Shown: positions 26,077-36,965, counted from the first letter of the stretch. The stretch is 64,000 bases of DNA from an uncultured Saprospiraceae bacterium (GCA_937924805.1 CALDTZ010000020.1:33558-97557), one strand, 5' to 3'. Numbers and translations: made by a program. The notes: generated by a model from the letters alone, not told the origin.

Positions 26077-27759
26077 ATGGAAAAATTTGAATTAAAAGCT
26101 GATGTATTAGGGCACCCGTCCCAGTTGTTCGTTTTGTTTTTCACAGAAATGTGGGAGCGATTTTCATACTACGGGATGAGAGCAATTTTAGTTATTTTCT
26201 TAACGGGTGTAATTACTGGAGACAACCCTGGATGGGGATGGTCAAGTGAAGACGCATTACATTTACTTGGTATTTATGCCTCGTTAGTTTATTTAACGCC
26301 GATTATTGGTGGTTGGTTAGCAGATAATAAGATCGGCTACAAGATGGCAGTGGTTGTCGGTGCATTATTGATGACTTTAGGTCATGCATCTATGGCCATA
26401 GAAACGCCAATGTCTCTATATGTGGGGATTGCTTTATTGATCGCAGGTAATGGGTTTTTTAAACCTAATATGACATCAATCATATCTAAGATGTATGATG
26501 GTCATAATGAGAAAAAGGACGGCGCTTATAATATCTTCTATATGGGAGTAAACGCAGGAGCATTCTTAGGAATATTATTGTGTGGGTGGATAGGAGAACG
26601 TATTGGTTGGTCTTACGGGTTTGGGTTGGCAGGAATATTCATGTTTTTAGGGATGTTACAGTTCTATTTTGCTCAATCAATGTTTGGAGATATTGGTAAT
26701 AAACCAACACAAAGTCAAAAATCAAAAGAAGAAAAATTAACAGCAGAAGGTGTTGTTTTAAATCACTTTACTATCGTTGATTATGTATTGACTACGGTAT
26801 TCGCGATTTCTGCGGTGGCGTTTATATTCACGGATTATGTACCCGCTTCGATAACAGCATTGTTTTCATTTATAATATTACTTGCAACTAGAATTCCAAG
26901 ATATGTTAAAATCGAAAGAGATCGAATTATAGCATTCATGATTTTCTGCATTTTTACGATCATATTCTGGGCTGCATTTGAGCAAGCAGCAGGTTCATTA
27001 CCGATTTATACAAGAGACTTTACAGATAGAATTTTAGAGGGTGGTGCAGCTACAACATTTAAAATTGTTGATTTATTGGTAACTGTTGTTCCATTAGGAA
27101 TCATTACCTATGTATTGATTCTTCTATTTAGAAAAACGTTTACCAAGATATCATTATCTAATATAATATTAGGTTTCAGTTTTCTTATTATTTGGGGAAT
27201 TGTGATTTATAAATTAAACATAGATTTTCAAACTACAGGTGCAGAAGTTCCAGTGACATGGTTTGCGATATTAAACTCATTGTACATAATCATGTTTGCT
27301 CCTTTGTTTACCAAATGGTGGGATAGTAAATATAATCCACCTGCATCGGTAAAGTATTTCTTGGGTCTAGCTCTTTTAGGTGTAGGTTTTGGATTTCTTG
27401 CTATGGGGGCGTGGAGCGTTCCTTCAGGTGCCGAGACTGCTAAATTAAGTATGATCTGGTTAGTTTTAGCTTATTTGTTTCATACATTGGGTGAGCTTTG
27501 TTTATCACCAATGGGATTATCATATCTAAGTAAGTTGATCCCAACAAGGATGATCGCTTTTATGTTTGGAGTTTATTATTTAGCCATTGCTATAGGAAAT
27601 AAATTTGCTCACTGGATCGGTGGAAACATTAATAATATTACATCAGAATACGACCTTTCTACGTTCTTTTTAATATTTACGATAGTACCGATAGGCTTAG
27701 GGTTAATTTCGTTGATGTTACACCCTCTATTAAAAAGGTTAATGCATGGGGTTCAATAA
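26077..27759 (+). CDS. POT/PTR2 family proton-coupled peptide transporter (second copy)
   Basis: 560 residues, the same E-M-W-E-R-F-S-Y-Y-G signature near the start and N-I-F-Y-M-G-V-N-A-G in place of the second signature. It is about 110 residues longer than its neighbour because of extra membrane segments between about 230 and 400 (around F-T-D-Y-V-P-A-S-I and Y-V-L-I-L-L-F-R-K-T), so it may have 14 or more helices. The paralogues are clearly diverged, suggesting different peptide ranges. The coding end overlaps the open frame of the next gene, whose real start is probably 14 bases further on. Confidence 0.94.
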   Translation: MEKFELKADVLGHPSQLFVLFFTEMWERFSYYGMRAILVIFLTGVITGDNPGWGWSSEDALHLLGIYASLVYLTPIIGGWLADNKIGYKMAVVVGALLMTLGHASMAIETPMSLYVGIALLIAGNGFFKPNMTSIISKMYDGHNEKKDGAYNIFYMGVNAGAFLGILLCGWIGERIGWSYGFGLAGIFMFLGMLQFYFAQSMFGDIGNKPTQSQKSKEEKLTAEGVVLNHFTIVDYVLTTVFAISAVAFIFTDYVPASITALFSFIILLATRIPRYVKIERDRIIAFMIFCIFTIIFWAAFEQAAGSLPIYTRDFTDRILEGGAATTFKIVDLLVTVVPLGIITYVLILLFRKTFTKISLSNIILGFSFLIIWGIVIYKLNIDFQTTGAEVPVTWFAILNSLYIIMFAPLFTKWWDSKYNPPASVKYFLGLALLGVGFGFLAMGAWSVPSGAETAKLSMIWLVLAYLFHTLGELCLSPMGLSYLSKLIPTRMIAFMFGVYYLAIAIGNKFAHWIGGNINNITSEYDLSTFFLIFTIVPIGLGLISLMLHPLLKRLMHGVQ

Positions 27760-27772
27760 AAAATTAAGTTTT

Positions 27773-29104
27773 ATGAGGTATCTAGGATTCATTTTATTGT
27801 TATTCATTATTACTCCATTAAGTAGTCAAGATTCACTTAGTATGGAACGGCTAGGAAATTGGGATCCAGCAGATAACCCGCTTCATGGAGGCTTGCAATA
27901 CAATGATATTTGGGGATACGAAACGGATACAGGGGAAGAATATGCACTCATTGGTGGGGCAGATTCAATTTTTGTGGTTGATGTAACCGATTGCGCAAAT
28001 CCCATTAAGGTATTTAGTTACTTTGGTGGTGGTGGTGTAACTTGGAGAGATTTAAAGACCTTTAACGGATATATGTACTCTGTATGTGATGGTTGTGCGG
28101 AAGGGATGCATATTTTTGATCTGAATGGATTACCTGATAGTCCAGTAACGCATGAGTTAACAACTACTGAGTTTTTCTTTAAAGCACATAATATTTATAT
28201 TGATGAAACGAATGAGGTCCTATATGCTGTTGGTGTGCAAGGAGTTCAAGATTTTACTGCGATAGATTTATCAAGCACTCCAGAAGATCCAACACTAATC
28301 GATCATGTTGACCTTAATGATGTAAATGGAAGTGGAAATTATTATATCCATGATATTTATGTCAAAGATAATATTGCTTATTGTTCTCATGGTAATGTTG
28401 GTTTTTATGTTTATGATTTTAGTGACTTGACAGATATTGTTTTACTAGGAAGCATACCTACGGGTAATTATAATCACAGTAGTTGGACAGATGCGGATGA
28501 AGGGTATGCTTATTATGCTGAGGAGGTACCTACTGGTTTACCAATGGGAATTATTGATTTAACAAACCTTGGATCAGATACTGAAGATATTTCTATTGTC
28601 ACTACTTTTTCTGATCACCTTGAATCATCTGGCGCTTCTACACCTCACAACCCTTTTGTCATAGGAGATTTTCTTTATATTTCTTATTATGAAGACGGAA
28701 CGAAGGTTTATGATATTTCAGATAGAGAGAATCCTGATTTAGTTGCATACTATGATACATACCCTGATAATGTTGGCTCATATACAGGATATGAAGGAAA
28801 TTGGGGAACCTACCCATTCCTTTCATCTGGATGTATCGTTTCTTCAGATATTACATATGGATTAAATACGCTACAAGTCGATTGGGGTTTGACAGATACT
28901 TGTACTCCTGTTTTGGATTTGGATGGAACAGAGGGCAGTGGTACTTATTCTGCTTCAAATCATATTTATGCAGATGGCACCTTAGGTTCATCAGAAGTAG
29001 TAACCTATGATGCTGAGTTTTCTGTCGAACTAAATGTTGGATTTAGTGCTCCTGCTGGTGTTGATTTTGAAGCAAAGATTGAACCTTGTCAAGCTAATAA
29101 TTAA
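27773..29104 (+). CDS. LVIVD-repeat surface protein with choice-of-anchor-B-like body and coathanger-type C-terminus
   Basis: 443 residues from the ATG at 27773, which begins the signal peptide (M-R-Y-L-G-F-I-L-L-L-F, cleavage near L-S-S-Q); a start at 27746 would add nine charged residues and overlap the transporter. The body is a beta-propeller-like series of repeats (Y-A-L-I-G-G-A-D-S-I-F-V-V-D-V-T; M-H-I-F-D-L; V-G-F-Y-V-Y-D-F; T-K-V-Y-D-I-S-D). The last ~60 residues contain V-T-Y-D-A-E-F-S-V-E-L-N-V-G-F and F-E-A-K-I-E-P-C, a known Bacteroidota secreted-protein ending. It is likely exported; no enzymatic residues are apparent. Confidence 0.85.
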   Translation: MRYLGFILLLFIITPLSSQDSLSMERLGNWDPADNPLHGGLQYNDIWGYETDTGEEYALIGGADSIFVVDVTDCANPIKVFSYFGGGGVTWRDLKTFNGYMYSVCDGCAEGMHIFDLNGLPDSPVTHELTTTEFFFKAHNIYIDETNEVLYAVGVQGVQDFTAIDLSSTPEDPTLIDHVDLNDVNGSGNYYIHDIYVKDNIAYCSHGNVGFYVYDFSDLTDIVLLGSIPTGNYNHSSWTDADEGYAYYAEEVPTGLPMGIIDLTNLGSDTEDISIVTTFSDHLESSGASTPHNPFVIGDFLYISYYEDGTKVYDISDRENPDLVAYYDTYPDNVGSYTGYEGNWGTYPFLSSGCIVSSDITYGLNTLQVDWGLTDTCTPVLDLDGTEGSGTYSASNHIYADGTLGSSEVVTYDAEFSVELNVGFSAPAGVDFEAKIEPCQANN

Positions 29105-29165
29105 TATAAACTCAAAATTTTATTTTTAATCTGTCTTTTTTTAAATAAAGTAAGTACTTATTTCG

Positions 29166-32100
29166 CTATTCAACTTTTGAAAATCGATAAAACTTTCCAT
29201 TAATATCAAGAAGGTAAACACCGTTTTTAAGTGAATGTATATCGATTGGATATTCCTTAGTTTGAATCATCAAACCTCCCGTAGCATTATAAATTTTGTA
29301 CACAATATTTTGTTTCCTGTAAGTGTGATAGAGTTCATTTGTACTCGGATTTGGATATAATGTAATGGTTTCATCAAATTCATTTTCTGTATTACTAACC
29401 GTTCTGAAATCAGAAATATACCTCGGTAATAATTGATACCCAGCATTGTATGGGTATTCTGTATCAAACTGTGATCCGATACCTATCAAATCAAAATTTG
29501 TAAACGGGGGTACATCAATATCTGCTAATTCAGTATCGTTATCAATTCGAATGGTAAAATTGTTAATTCCATCGGTAGCAGTAATATTGAAAGAGCTTCC
29601 ATCTCCTTTCCATAATCCTGGATTTACAAAAGATAAATTACTTAATCGAACTAGTTTACCCTCCGTCAATTCATTTAATTCAGATGAATAATATGGATCA
29701 GAAAGTGTGTTGTTTGAAGTGTGAATTTCTATTTCTTCAAGACGCAATTCTTTGAGGCCTCTATATTGAATGAGTTCACCGTATGCCGTCATAGAATCAC
29801 CAACAGTTGGAACTACTGAAACGTCATCCACATAACCATAGCAAATGATACCTTCTTTTGTGGTAGTGTTAATTAATGGCATATAAATTTGCTGTAGATC
29901 GGATACTAAGAAATTTATACCATGAGCAACCCCTTTGATAGCTACTTTTTTATGAATCTCTGTAAGTAAACCGTAGTTGTCGGTATTGATCAAATCTTCA
30001 ATTGTCATTTCAATATAAGATTGTTCATATTCTTTATCACAGTTTTCATCGATGTCATTATTTGGAATTTCAGGAGCCCCAGGAAATACATTGCTATTGC
30101 AATTGTCACAATCATCGGCATTAAAGACTCCATCTTGATCGATATCTATGGAAGTAACCGAAGGGTGATAAACATTAATAAGTGAATTGGAGGCATAGGT
30201 AAAAAATAAGTCTAACATTCCATCAAATTGTGAATCTACTCGAGTATCCCCAATTAGAATGTTATCAATTTCATCCTCAGCTAAGGTGAGATATTGAATT
30301 TCATTCGAGATTAAATTATTCGAAAACAAAGCAGCTAACACTCTTGAATTTGACTCGTAAAAGATGATATCGTCTTTACAATCTAAATTAATATCACCAA
30401 TTTCAAAACATGCGATATTTTTGTTTTCGATCACAGGTTTTAATGTGTTTGGTATAAAGTCTTCTAAATAGAACAACCCATAGTTGGCTTGTGAATTATC
30501 AATAAAGTGAAGGAGAAGATCCATATCATTATCATCATCAATATCTATAAAATCAATGGCTTCAAGCCCTTTACAATCTGAACAAAGAACTTTTTGTTCA
30601 CTGAATTTCCAATTTGATTCATTAGTATATTGAACAAGTTGATTGTTTTCTGTTGATCTTAGTATTAGTATATCTAGATCATCGTCTTGATCAATATCTA
30701 CTAATTTGATTTGTTTGTTTATGCTATGATCACCCAAGTCAATAGATTTAAATTCAAATATTTGAAATTGGGAATCGTAATAAATGAAAAATGTTTCATT
30801 ATAATCGTTTCCGTCTTTTCGAATACCAATGAGATCTATATGACCATCATTATTAAGATCGCCAAGCTCAAAATCTTGAACATCTGGTAAATCAGGATTT
30901 AAAATCGGACCTGTAGGAAATCTTTCAAATTTTTGTCCGCTTTCACTATAACTTACATTTAGTAATGTATTTCCTTTTGTACTTCTCTTTGATTTTATGA
31001 TAGAGATATCATCAACAAATGCCCAGTCATTGGGTTCAAACGTTTGATTTGACCATATATAGACCTTTTCATCTGACGCAAAAGTAGGGACGAGCTCATC
31101 ACCAAACCAAATTCTAGCATTTAGCATATGAGTAACCTTATAACCAAAGTCTTCTGATCTTGAATTACCTAGGATTTGTGTGCCAATATTTCCATCGCAA
31201 TTATCATCGTAATTATTATCCAATAGTTCAAATTGTGTAGGGAAAATTTCAGCATTGAAATCATTACAGTCTAAATCATTTCCATATCCATCACCATCCT
31301 CATCAAGAATCACAATAATATCTAGACCGTCACAATTTTCATCAATTCCATTATTTGGTATTTCCGTGGCATCAGGATTGATGGCGGGGTTTGTATCATC
31401 ACAGTCTATAGTGTTATCAAAGCCATCACTATCCTCATCAATATAATCAAGTCCATCACAGTTTTCATCAATTGAATTGAATGGTATTTCTAATGCACCA
31501 GGATTTATGTCGGCATTCATATCATTACAATCTTCAGTGATATTATAACCATCTCCGTCTTCATCCAAAAGATCATCGATACCATCACAATTTTCATCAA
31601 TATTGTTTAGAGGTATTTCTTCAGCACCTGGATTAATATCCGCATTTGAATCATCGCAATCTTCATCGGAGTTATACCCATCATTGTCATTATCGATAAC
31701 TAATATTATACCATCACAATTTTCATCGATATCATTATTTTCAATTTCGGTAGCACCTGGATTAATATCCGCATTAAAATCGTCACAGTCTTCTGTGCTT
31801 ATAAAGCCATCATTATCTTGATCAAGTAGTTCTGCAACATTTCCAATTTGAACTAGAGCATTGACTTCATCTTCAAATGCAATTATATCAAATTGATTTT
31901 TTTGTTTGTTTGGGAATATTTTTAATATATCAAAACCTACATTTGGGAAAGGTCCTTCATGGTAGATCGATGAAAAATCAGGATACACATCATAATAATC
32001 AAGTTGGTTTCGAACATAGATTCTTTTATACCCGTTCATATCAAAAATGGCTGTACTGCTTCCATTGTATCCAGCTCCTAATAATATGCTTTGACTGAAA

Positions 32101-33905
32101 TTATTATCATCGTTAATAAGCACTTTTAGTGGGCTTTCTCCATTGTTATATTCGGTATAAATAAGATCATCATCGCCATCGTTATCAATGTCTGATAAGT
32201 TAATGGATAAGAAGTCTTCTTGATTAATGACTACACGATCTTCGAAGAACCCGTTTTTATCATTTAAAATGTAGTGCACTTTTCCATTAATAAAGACCCA
32301 GGTCATTAAATCTGTATAGCCATCTTGGTTTATATCAACAAGAATCGATCGATCACCCAGTGGATAGATGTCATGGTGTTCATATTCATTTATGGATTTA
32401 CATTCCCAATAATCACCACCTGCTCCAATACGATTAATAGTAAAATCTATATCTCCATCTTTATCAAAATCATGAGCTCTGAAGGAAGAAGCAACATCAT
32501 TAGGTGTTAGTAATATCTTTTTGGTTGAAAAGATTCCATTGTTGTTTTCGTACCAAACAATCGCTGGATTGTTTTCAATAATTGCAGCTGCAATATCTTC
32601 ATCTCCATCATTATCCATATCTACAACCTCATAACCAAGGATTGATTCCATTCCAGAGATTGTTACCAAAGGTTGATATTCTCCATTAAAGTCGCGAAAG
32701 TACAAACTACCTTCATTGAGAACTAAAACGTCCTTTTGACCATCGTTGCTAATATCAATCAGTCGGACGTCATCGGCTCCTCCAACTACAGATGATTGTA
32801 TTTGATCAATACCATTTGATACATTTGTTGCATGAAGAAAACTGAATTTACTTTTTGATAGAATATCTTCAAAACCATCATTATTAATATCAGCCGAGAA
32901 ATTAAAAGCATTTTGATTTCCTTTTGTGGAAATTTGGATACTGGGATCAAAGCCATTTTGATTATTCATTTTGGCAAATAACCCATTTGTAGCGATCATA
33001 CCGTGTACAATGTCCAAATGATTATCACCATTAATATCTAAAAGAGTATGACCAACATTTGAATTGTCACTATCATCATAAAATATAGTTTGTTCTTGAT
33101 AATAAGGACTTTGCAATTGGCTTTCGAAAAAGAAGATTTCTCCATTTTTTGTAAATGTAAAATCCATTCGGCCATCTTTGTTTAAATCCGAAAAAGTCTT
33201 CAGTCCACTATCAAAATCAGAGTTAGGTACTTCAAATCCGTTGTCAAATCCAAAGCCATTATTCATATAAATGACAACTGAAGAAGTGCCAAAAACGATG
33301 ATATCTAATTCATTATCATTATTCACATCTTCAATATGGAGTTGTTCGCCATCTGTTGCAGGAAGAAGTTCTACGGGTGTTGAAAAATTGCCATTACTTT
33401 CATTATAATAAACAAAAGTGGAAGATAGATTGAGGACTAAATCCTCTTGTCCATCCTTATTAAAATCGGCGGACCTTAGATGTATATCATCATTGGGTGC
33501 CATGTTTTTTTCAAAATCTTTGATGTATGTAAATGATTTGAAGTCATCATTTCGATACAATTCTATATCATTAAAAATGCAAGAAGGACAAGTAGCATGT
33601 AAAATATCTTTGTCGCCATCATTGTCATAATCAATAAATGCAATATCATTATATAAATTACCACCGTTAACAAGCCTAAACAAATTAATAGGTGTAAATG
33701 TAAAGTCACCATTATTGATGTGAATTTCTGGTCTCGCTGTGGCTGTATTTGTATAGAAATCTAAAAGTCCATCATCATTGATATCTTCCATATCATAGGA
33801 AAATGCACTTGGAGGTATGGCTATATCGTGTGTGATCTCAATTTGTGCTACTACACTTGAATAGGAAATGATAATAGATAAAATTGATAAAAATAGACGA
33901 TTCAT
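29166..33905 (-). CDS. Giant FG-GAP/VCBS and MopE-repeat protein with T9SS sorting domain
   Basis: 1579 residues. A signal peptide ends in V-V-A-Q. Up to about residue 690 there are many FG-GAP/VCBS repeats, each with a calcium loop (D-I-N-D-D-G-L-L-D-F; D-Y-D-N-D-G-D-K-D-I; D-L-N-K-D-G-R-M-D-F). Then come five consecutive MopE-type putative metal-binding repeats (D-x-D-x-D-G ... D-C-D-D ... I-N-P-G-A-x-E-I ... D-E-N-C-D-G), a second FG-GAP block, a sixth MopE repeat, an OB-like domain, and a C-terminal T9SS type A domain (Y-P-N-P-S-T-N-E-L ... N-G-V-Y-L-L-D-I). A secreted, calcium-stiffened surface protein is expected; its target is unknown. The sequence ends in S-K-V-E. Confidence 0.88.
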   Translation of the reverse strand: MNRLFLSILSIIISYSSVVAQIEITHDIAIPPSAFSYDMEDINDDGLLDFYTNTATARPEIHINNGDFTFTPINLFRLVNGGNLYNDIAFIDYDNDGDKDILHATCPSCIFNDIELYRNDDFKSFTYIKDFEKNMAPNDDIHLRSADFNKDGQEDLVLNLSSTFVYYNESNGNFSTPVELLPATDGEQLHIEDVNNDNELDIIVFGTSSVVIYMNNGFGFDNGFEVPNSDFDSGLKTFSDLNKDGRMDFTFTKNGEIFFFESQLQSPYYQEQTIFYDDSDNSNVGHTLLDINGDNHLDIVHGMIATNGLFAKMNNQNGFDPSIQISTKGNQNAFNFSADINNDGFEDILSKSKFSFLHATNVSNGIDQIQSSVVGGADDVRLIDISNDGQKDVLVLNEGSLYFRDFNGEYQPLVTISGMESILGYEVVDMDNDGDEDIAAAIIENNPAIVWYENNNGIFSTKKILLTPNDVASSFRAHDFDKDGDIDFTINRIGAGGDYWECKSINEYEHHDIYPLGDRSILVDINQDGYTDLMTWVFINGKVHYILNDKNGFFEDRVVINQEDFLSINLSDIDNDGDDDLIYTEYNNGESPLKVLINDDNNFSQSILLGAGYNGSSTAIFDMNGYKRIYVRNQLDYYDVYPDFSSIYHEGPFPNVGFDILKIFPNKQKNQFDIIAFEDEVNALVQIGNVAELLDQDNDGFISTEDCDDFNADINPGATEIENNDIDENCDGIILVIDNDNDGYNSDEDCDDSNADINPGAEEIPLNNIDENCDGIDDLLDEDGDGYNITEDCNDMNADINPGALEIPFNSIDENCDGLDYIDEDSDGFDNTIDCDDTNPAINPDATEIPNNGIDENCDGLDIIVILDEDGDGYGNDLDCNDFNAEIFPTQFELLDNNYDDNCDGNIGTQILGNSRSEDFGYKVTHMLNARIWFGDELVPTFASDEKVYIWSNQTFEPNDWAFVDDISIIKSKRSTKGNTLLNVSYSESGQKFERFPTGPILNPDLPDVQDFELGDLNNDGHIDLIGIRKDGNDYNETFFIYYDSQFQIFEFKSIDLGDHSINKQIKLVDIDQDDDLDILILRSTENNQLVQYTNESNWKFSEQKVLCSDCKGLEAIDFIDIDDDNDMDLLLHFIDNSQANYGLFYLEDFIPNTLKPVIENKNIACFEIGDINLDCKDDIIFYESNSRVLAALFSNNLISNEIQYLTLAEDEIDNILIGDTRVDSQFDGMLDLFFTYASNSLINVYHPSVTSIDIDQDGVFNADDCDNCNSNVFPGAPEIPNNDIDENCDKEYEQSYIEMTIEDLINTDNYGLLTEIHKKVAIKGVAHGINFLVSDLQQIYMPLINTTTKEGIICYGYVDDVSVVPTVGDSMTAYGELIQYRGLKELRLEEIEIHTSNNTLSDPYYSSELNELTEGKLVRLSNLSFVNPGLWKGDGSSFNITATDGINNFTIRIDNDTELADIDVPPFTNFDLIGIGSQFDTEYPYNAGYQLLPRYISDFRTVSNTENEFDETITLYPNPSTNELYHTYRKQNIVYKIYNATGGLMIQTKEYPIDIHSLKNGVYLLDINGKFYRFSKVE
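30034..30150 (-). repeat. Sixth MopE-type repeat of the FG-GAP protein (coding)
   Basis: Coordinates are approximate. Reads D-I-D-Q-D-G-V-F-N-A-D-D-C-D-N-C and then I-P-N-N-D-I-D-E-N-C-D. It is separated from the other five copies by a second FG-GAP block of about 340 residues. Confidence 0.7.
31190..31826 (-). repeat. Five tandem MopE-type repeats within the FG-GAP protein (coding)
   Basis: Five copies of about 40 residues (120 bases), each with a D-x-D-x-D-G loop, a D-C-N/D-D pair of acidic residues with Cys, an I-N-P turn (I-F-P in the last) and D-E/D-N-C-D-G at the end. Two cysteines per copy could form a disulfide. The DNA copies are similar but not identical. The last copy (nearest 31190) is the most degenerate. 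Confidence 0.8.
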
Positions 33906-34012
33906 AAGGTTCGATTTTACATTCGTAAAGTAAGGAAATTGTTTTTAACTTTAATTATAGTAAAACTTGATACAATGAAGTTTAGCAATTGATCATCATA
34001 AATTATGATATT

Positions 34013-36958
34013 ATGAAATTCAAATTACTTACATTTTTTATTTTTTTTGTTGGTTTGGCAAATGCGCAGTTGTCGAATTTTAACTGGAACACGGATGGTC
34101 AATTCGTTTGTCTTTCAGAAGCAACACTCAATGAAAATCCATTAAGCATCAATATACACCTTTTGGATGCGGACCTAAATTCAAATGATCCGACGGATAT
34201 TTATAGAAGGCCATTGTATGGAACAGCAGCAGATTGGGTTCTTATAGCAGAAGGATTGCAGCCTGGCACCAAAGTATTTTTGGATGCTAATGTTGAACCT
34301 AAAACATTATATGAATATAAGATAAAACGTCAACGAGCAAATGGGTTCGCTATCGGTTATGTGGCTTGTTCTACTATATATGACCAGTCTGATTATAAAG
34401 GAAGATTATTGTTGTGTGTAGAAGAAGGAATTAATTCAGACTTGGATTTTGAGGTGACTAGATTGGTTGGAGATCTCACAGGTGATGGTTGGTTCGTAGA
34501 TAAGATAACAACGATTAAAGGACAAGCTAGTTATGATGATGGAGCGACGGTTATTGATATTAAGGACCAAATAAAAGAAGTTTATGATTCGGCTCCAGAT
34601 AATGATAAACATAAATTATTATTCATTTTAGGTCATGTACCATTGCCTAGATCTGGGCAAGGCTTGAAAGCACCAGATAACCATATTGAAGTAACGGGTG
34701 CACGTGGAGCTGATACATACTATGCTGATATTGATGGTGTTTTTACAGATACAGCAACCTATGAAATCCCGGAACAGACAGATAATTTGCTCAAAAATTA
34801 TCCAGGTGATTTCAAATGGGATCAAGATTTAATTCCATCAAACTTAGAAATGGGATTTGGCAGGGTAGATTTCTATACCTTATCCAGTAAAATTTTTGGA
34901 GGTGAAGTGTTTTATACAAGGCAATATCTCAATAGACTTCATAATCATCGACATGTACTTTCTGGACAAAAGATAGGACAAAAGACAGGATTTTATAAAA
35001 GTAATTACACAAACTCAACAGATGCATCGTTTCGATGTTTGTCGGGACTTTCTGGTTCTGAGAATGTAATTCAGCATTTCGATGCTACGCCAACAGGGCA
35101 CCCTGCTTGGGTTAATGAAAATGGTCCATTTATGTTTTATATGCAGAATCGTTTCGTGCCTGATTTTCAAGAATGGATAAGTGAAGGTTTTGATGCGTTG
35201 GTCTTTAGTAGTGACCAAAGTTATTGGGGCTATGGAGATACACCTACTGGGATATTTAATAGAATTAGAACTTTATTATGTGCCGATACTAAAACTCTCA
35301 TTACATTATGGACGACAGAAGCGATCAATATATTCCATCAAGCTGGCGTTGGTGAACCTTTAGGTCTCGCTATGAAGCAGATTATGGATCATAATATGGA
35401 TAATCAATTATTGGAAAAACCACATCAGGCTTGGGATACTCCAGTATGGTGGAATCGAACACATTTTAGTTTTCATGGAGATCCAAGTTTACGATTATAT
35501 CAAACCTTTCCTCCTTCGGAACTAAATATCGTAAGTAATGAAAGTAGTACGATTATCAATTGGCAAGCATCTATTGATGAAAAGTTGATTGGTTATCATG
35601 TCTATAAAAGTGATTCGCAATTTGGAAAATATGAAAAGGTCAGTCCTTTGATTACGGGATCAGAATCTTTTGAAATCCTAAACCCAGAAATAGGAGCGTG
35701 GTATATGATTCGAGCGGTAAGCTTAATGACCACCGGTAGTGGAAAGTTTTTACATCCAAGCCAAGGGAAATTTATTCAATATATTGGTGTAGATGCCGAT
35801 GGGGATGGATATTCGGCTATCGATGATTGTGATGATTCTAATCCAGATGTGAACCCAGGCATGATTGAAATTGCTAGCAATGGTATCGATGATGATTGTG
35901 ATGGTGTTGTTGATGAATCAGATATTGATGGTGATGGATTTGATGCAGATGTAGATTGCGATGATAACAACATTGCCATTAATCCTGATGCAACTGAAAT
36001 CGTAAATAATGGGATAGATGATAATTGCGATGGCGTAATTGTTGAAATCCCTGATTGTACAATAAATGATACTGGTCCTTGGCCTCAATTTGAATTTGCA
36101 GCTCAGTGCGATAATGGGCCAATACAGGCCAATTATCAAGTTTGGACAAATGAAGCTTATTACGTTTTAGATCTAGCAGATAACCAAGGATATTATTGGG
36201 ATTTTTGTGATGGCTATGATGATACCGTCTGGGAAGCTAACATTACATTGATGCAATATAATAGATCAATAGATTCAATTGGTAATGTTTTAAATGCTCG
36301 GTTAGGGTGTCGGATAGAATATACACACGTTTGGGATCCAATTTTTCCAGATTTATGGATTATTGTAAGCGATGCAAATGATTGTACGGCTTCAACTCAA
36401 GAGGTTGATAATGGGACTCCAACTTTTGGGTGTTTAGAAGGTTTTGCTGATGCAGATGGAGACGGATATACGGCGGATGAAGATTGTCAAGATTTAGTAG
36501 AATCAATTAATCCAGGAGTTTCAGAAATTCCATACAATGGTATTGATGATGATTGTAATGATGAAACATTTGATGATGATTTGGATGGGGATGGGTTTGG
36601 AATTGAAGAAGATTGTGACGATGAGAATAGTGAAATTAATCCAAATGCTGTAGAAATTGTTAATAATGGGATTGATGAAGATTGTGATGGGATTGATTTG
36701 ATTTCAACAGTAAATGGCTTGAGTCCATTACATGTCCATCTAAGTCCTAATCCATCAAACGATTATATTCAGATATTTGTAGAAAATGTTTTTGATTACA
36801 GAGTCATGATATTTGATACCTATGGACAAAAATTGTACGAAGGCAAGAAGTCGACCATGATAGACTTAACTTTTTGGCCAGCTGGAAGCTATTTATGTAA
36901 GGTTATAGACGAACAAAACGGTAGGCAAAAATTGCAAACGTTTATTGTCGTTAAATAG
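34013..36958 (+). CDS. Secreted multidomain protein: gingipain-like scaffold, MopE repeats, T9SS sorting domain
   Basis: 981 residues from the ATG at 34013, which begins the signal peptide (M-K-F-K-L-L, cleavage near A-N-A-Q). Residues of about 100-500 have [25 protein letters not shown] and [10 protein letters not shown], an order reminiscent of C25 (gingipain) proteins, but I see no clear catalytic His-Cys pair. A fibronectin-III-like segment follows (G-Y-H-V-Y-K-S). Two MopE repeats, an unassigned Cys-containing domain, two more MopE repeats and a T9SS type A tail (S-P-N-P-S-N-D-Y ... A-G-S-Y-L-C-K-V) follow. The gene is divergent from the other MopE protein, with 107 bases between starts. 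Confidence 0.82.
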   Translation: MKFKLLTFFIFFVGLANAQLSNFNWNTDGQFVCLSEATLNENPLSINIHLLDADLNSNDPTDIYRRPLYGTAADWVLIAEGLQPGTKVFLDANVEPKTLYEYKIKRQRANGFAIGYVACSTIYDQSDYKGRLLLCVEEGINSDLDFEVTRLVGDLTGDGWFVDKITTIKGQASYDDGATVIDIKDQIKEVYDSAPDNDKHKLLFILGHVPLPRSGQGLKAPDNHIEVTGARGADTYYADIDGVFTDTATYEIPEQTDNLLKNYPGDFKWDQDLIPSNLEMGFGRVDFYTLSSKIFGGEVFYTRQYLNRLHNHRHVLSGQKIGQKTGFYKSNYTNSTDASFRCLSGLSGSENVIQHFDATPTGHPAWVNENGPFMFYMQNRFVPDFQEWISEGFDALVFSSDQSYWGYGDTPTGIFNRIRTLLCADTKTLITLWTTEAINIFHQAGVGEPLGLAMKQIMDHNMDNQLLEKPHQAWDTPVWWNRTHFSFHGDPSLRLYQTFPPSELNIVSNESSTIINWQASIDEKLIGYHVYKSDSQFGKYEKVSPLITGSESFEILNPEIGAWYMIRAVSLMTTGSGKFLHPSQGKFIQYIGVDADGDGYSAIDDCDDSNPDVNPGMIEIASNGIDDDCDGVVDESDIDGDGFDADVDCDDNNIAINPDATEIVNNGIDDNCDGVIVEIPDCTINDTGPWPQFEFAAQCDNGPIQANYQVWTNEAYYVLDLADNQGYYWDFCDGYDDTVWEANITLMQYNRSIDSIGNVLNARLGCRIEYTHVWDPIFPDLWIIVSDANDCTASTQEVDNGTPTFGCLEGFADADGDGYTADEDCQDLVESINPGVSEIPYNGIDDDCNDETFDDDLDGDGFGIEEDCDDENSEINPNAVEIVNNGIDEDCDGIDLISTVNGLSPLHVHLSPNPSNDYIQIFVENVFDYRVMIFDTYGQKLYEGKKSTMIDLTFWPAGSYLCKVIDEQNGRQKLQTFIVVK
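35791..36699 (+). repeat. Four MopE-type repeats in two pairs (coding)
   Basis: Pairs at about 35791-36040 and 36445-36699. Each repeat reads D-x-D-G-D-G ... D-C-D-D ... I-N-P-x-x-x-E-I ... N-G-I-D-D/E-x-C-D-G with variation; one copy has D-C-Q-D and D-D-D-C-N-D. The pairs flank a ~130-residue unassigned domain. Confidence 0.75.
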
Positions 36959-36965
36959 GACATAT

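Noticed and set aside
29105..29165. Terminator between the LVIVD protein and the FG-GAP protein genes
   Set aside because: Only a short AAGTACTT palindrome and T-runs are present; no stem of useful strength.
31190..31826. Tandem DNA repeats that might be taken for a CRISPR or minisatellite
   Set aside because: They are coding MopE repeats with ~120-base periods, diverged at the DNA level, without spacers or a leader.
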